Shown here: positions 60,913 to 64,000 of the stretch, piece by piece
Numbering within the stretch: position 1 is the stretch's first letter
How the letters are laid out: every line of letters starts with the position of its first letter
Origin: Morella rubra
Lineage: Eukaryota; Streptophyta; Magnoliopsida; Fagales; Myricaceae
DNA: 64,000 nucleotides
NCBI GenBank assembly: GCA_003952965.2
Contig: CM025851.1
Location: forward strand, 25,074,092 to 25,138,091
Direction of reading: 5' to 3'
Notes under the pieces: generated by a model
What the model was told of the DNA's origin: nothing
Seen by the model: the letters and a program-made list of their open reading frames with translations, nothing else
Databases searched by the model: none
Position numbers and translations under genes: made by a program

Positions 60913-61564
60913 TCAAGCGAAGAACAAAATCCCAGGTGAAGAAACTGAAAAAAAAAAAAAAAAACACAGAAAAAGGGGAGGGAAGATGGCGATACGGGTA
61001 ACCTGTGGAGAGATGGGAGAGGGTGGAAAGGAGGCAAGACGGTGGGGATCAGGAGCAGATAACGTGGAGGAGGGGGAAAGGCCAGAGCTGCAGGTGACGG
61101 TAGGGGTAGGTAAGCCAGGAAGAAAACCTTAGGGAGAGAGAGAGAGAAACTCTCGGATCTATTCATATAACTTTCGATAAATAAGAAAAATGTTGTTCGA
61201 ACAGGTCATCAAATACTAATAATAAATAACGATTTTTTACAACAAAAGGGAAATGTCATCGCTTAATTGTATTAATGCTATGGATTGCTTTCACTTGAGG
61301 CTTCGTTTGTTTTGCGGTATTTTATTTTTTGTACTTTTTATTGTATGAAGAGTCTCGTAAAATACAGACAACCGAAATTTAATTCGGTCAACCGTAAAAC
61401 ACAACTCCACTTTCTTAAAAGTGGTTTACTTTATGAAATTAGTGAATCTTCTTTTCTGACCTACATCTCTCAGTATTCTAGGTGGTCAAAAACCCATTAA
61501 CCCGACCTCCAGACCCAAAACTGATCCGTTTCAACTTGAACTTGTTGGGTTATATCGTGGTCGA
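60913..61564. other. Intergenic DNA
   Basis: It has an A run at 60949-60964 and a purine-rich stretch at 60970-61150. No gene recognised. Confidence 0.4.
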
Positions 61565-61915
61565 GGTTAGGGTCGGGTTTTGAAATATGAACCTTAAAAA
61601 AATCAGGTTCGTGTTCGGGTCTCTAATCCGAGATCAAATCATTCAAAGGAACCCGACGCTGATGGTTTTAACTTTTTTCAGTGTCAGGGTCAACGTCGAG
61701 TTTTGAAGTATGAACTCGAGAAAAATCAAGTTCATATTTAGGTCTCTAACCCAAAACCAAAGCATTTAAAACAATTTAACCTCGACGGTTTTAGCTTTTT
61801 TCAAGGTCAGAGTTGGGTTTTAAAACATGAACACGAGAAAAATTAGATTCGTATTCGGGTCTCTAACCCAAAATCAAAGTATTCAAAAGAACTTGACCCC
61901 GACGACTTTACTCAA
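61565..61915. repeat. About 120-bp tandem repeat, three diverged copies
   Basis: The phrases GTTTTGAAATATGAAC, GTTTTGAAGTATGAAC and GTTTTAAAACATGAAC recur at spacings of 123 and 117 bases. Each is followed by GAAAAAT, TCGGGTCTCTAA-like and CGAC/TTTT blocks. The copies differ by about 20 percent by eye. Confidence 0.75.
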
Positions 61916-62640
61916 ACATAATACATTTGAAATTAATTTTTTTTTAAAAGTACTTTACATTAAAACAAACGGAGTCTAATTTACCCTCGTCTATGGTGAC
62001 AATGTGAAATCTCAAGTGGAAGTCTGCCAATTGCATTGCTTAATTTGTATTGCTGTGGATTGCTTTCGAAAAGCAAAACTAATTCTGTCTTTCATGCTAA
62101 GATTCCAACTCCAACCTGCAGACCAGTCTATTGCACGCGTAGCCATTAATTTTCCTAAATTGTCACCAAAAACTTCCAACCGTGTAGAATTGTAAATGCA
62201 TGGGCTTGGTTAGTTTCGAACTTTTATGGACTTCAATTTTTGGGGTTTATCACATTTGGGCTTATTTAGCTACGTTGTCTAAAATATGATAATTAATACA
62301 TCCATTATGACCCGTTAACAATTAATTAATAAATTTGAGTTTATAATTAAAAGTTTCAATATTTAATTTACTTCTTTTTATTAGTAAAACTCTTAGCTTA
62401 ATATCAATTATTTACTAATTACGTAGATTATTAGCAGTAGAATTTGATATTTCATTATTGTCTACATGCAGTTATAATGCTGAACGCATCTTTTTCTAAT
62501 TCTTTATATTTTTCAACAGAATCTAAAGTTTAGGCATTGTCATCGGTGTAAGTAGACGTTGTTAGTGTCATTTGTTTGTTATTTCTATGTTGTCTTCCAA
62601 TTATATAGAAAATGAAGATTGTTCATGAGTCATTAATCCA
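61916..62640. other. AT-rich intergenic DNA
   Basis: No gene or clear repeat recognised. Confidence 0.4.
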
Positions 62641-62652
62641 TCACCGGAACTT

Positions 62653-63095
62653 TACTACAACAAAATTTGCTTCTCCATCCCAAAAAACTAGAAGTCCGTC
62701 TCAAAAAGCACTGTGCCGAAATGGAAAGAATTCCCTCCCAAAGTAGCTTAGTAGTTCGAACTCTTTTGAATGGACAGCAGGGGAAAATGTTCAAACGGAT
62801 TCCAACGATAAATATAAATTTTTTTGATAAGAAAAATTACCGTTCGAACTACTATAAAAATTTTACATTTGATATTTCGGATACCGTTCCAACATTGTCA
62901 AATAGAACGTCCGTAACCGTTTTTAATGCGTTACAACGCTTCATGCCATAAATGTTCGCATGGTTTCGGACATTAAGGAAAAAACATTCGAACTATCTCT
63001 GTAAGGTTCCAATGAATCGCATCATATCCGTTCGATATACTGATCCAAGTGTTCGAACAAGAAAAAACATAGTCGTTCGAACATTTAACGTATGA
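62653..63095. repeat. Cluster of GTTCGAAC palindromes next to a CACTA-like end
   Basis: TTCGAAC-type motifs occur at about 62754, 62841, 62984, 63051 and 63072 in both orientations, with further partial copies (CCGTTCGATA). TACTACAACAAAATTTGC at about 62653 resembles the CACTACAACAAAA terminus of CACTA transposons, and repeated short motifs near the end are typical of their subterminal zones. The other end is not visible, so this is a proposal. Confidence 0.4.
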
Positions 63096-64000
63096 ATTTT
63101 TTTAATTAAAAAATTGCTAGAAAATTATTAAAGATATTAAATAACAATTTTATTAACAAAGTGTGCAATTAAATAATTAATCACAATATTTTAAAAAATT
63201 AAGATATAATGCATAATAAAAAAAAAAAATAGTTTATCTTGGCCATCGCTGTGGGTCTAAACTACTTTAAGACTTTTTCCAACTTTGTATGCATCCTTGT
63301 CTTTCTAAATCAGAAATTATAATCAATATAACGTTTAAATAGATAGACAAAAAACAATCATTAAAAAAAAAGTGAACTGAATGAAAAATATATATATATA
63401 TAACTTACCTATACAACTACTCGATGTCGTTTTGGGTGATGTCACAACTATTTTCTTCCTTTCAAACTATAGTATGCAAAGAACCGCTTTGTAGGTTTGA
63501 TATGTGACTAAAAGGTTTTTAGAAATCCGACCTTATTGACTAGACTATTGCTCTTTATTTCTTTCAATACAATGAAAGATGACTATTTGGAAAATATTGA
63601 ATCAGCTTTTATCATTCTATCCATTAGTTTCCTGTCCATGTTAATATTGTTACAGTGACACAAATCAATTTGAGGCCCGACACCTCAAATTAGATTTATC
63701 ATGCATAATGCAAAACTTCTAATTTTCTTAAAAAAATTAAAAACTTTCGAAGACGTGCCAACGAAGACAATACGTCTGAATGGTAAATTGTGACTGTCAT
63801 CCTTGCAAATGCACAATTTTAGCAACATCATTGGAACAAAATTTTTATAGAGTTTGAACGCTGCGGAAAACCCACGAAAATCACCGATCGAAAAACTCTC
63901 AATCAATTCCAAACACATGTTTTTTTACTCTTAAAACATGCATTCAACACCCCTAAACACGTATAAAACTAACCATGAGTATTTAAACATAAACTTCGTC
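63096..64000. other. AT-rich DNA to the window end
   Basis: No gene recognised. It may be the interior of the proposed CACTA-like element. Confidence 0.35.

Overview
The window is nuclear DNA of a eudicot plant, probably woody. The genes have plant introns with AT-rich GT-AG boundaries, the families are plant-specific (ferric reduction oxidase, TIR-NB-LRR, PPR-DYW, CYSTM, PGR), and the repeats are plant LINE, SINE and hAT types. There is one run of exactly 1000 N at 55851-56850.

Positions 1-26129 form a near-perfect inverted repeat. The left arm (1-12981) is the mirror image of the right arm (13104-26129), around a 122-base loop. Each arm carries the same cassette. Outermost is a broken ferric reduction oxidase (FRO) copy gutted by LINE sequence. 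Next is a second, eight-exon FRO gene. Innermost are the last three exons of an organellar prolyl-tRNA synthetase gene. The loop is the preceding exon of that synthetase. The right-arm FRO (17097-20603, minus) reads through all eight exons; the left-arm copy has lost 26, 12 and 2 bases in the NADPH-binding part. The left arm runs off the window edge, so the true extent is unknown. It could be a real inverted duplication or a haplotype/fold-back assembly error.

Positions 26130-37260 hold a non-autonomous hAT-like element (27646-28243) and a minus-strand TIR-NB-LRR-CJID immune receptor gene (29554-37200) with about six frame breaks. Its large first intron contains an 1805-bp hAT-type element (33628-35432) with a perfect 8-bp target duplication. 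That element carries exon fragments of two unrelated host genes, a lipase and an aldo-keto reductase.

Positions 37260-42700 are AT-rich and hold small inverted-repeat elements. Positions 42713-45949 hold a plus-strand gene for a DUF1767/RMI1-N (TDRD3-like) protein that uses a GC-AG intron; its 3' end runs into a purine-rich minisatellite. A tRNA-derived SINE with a 13-bp target duplication lies at 48927-49044. Positions 49440-52069 hold a PGR/TMEM19-family membrane protein gene with three apparent one-base losses.

Positions 52070-64000 hold a hAT transposase tail (about 52955-53330), a two-exon 54-residue CYSTM gene on minus (54568-55167), the sequence gap, the first two exons of a glyoxalase-family gene cut by the gap (57150-57571), a 5'-truncated PPR-DYW tail (58829-59876), and intergenic DNA with tandem repeats and a CACTA-like block of GTTCGAAC motifs. 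The genes do not form one pathway. The common theme is duplication and transposon-driven rearrangement of ordinary plant genes.
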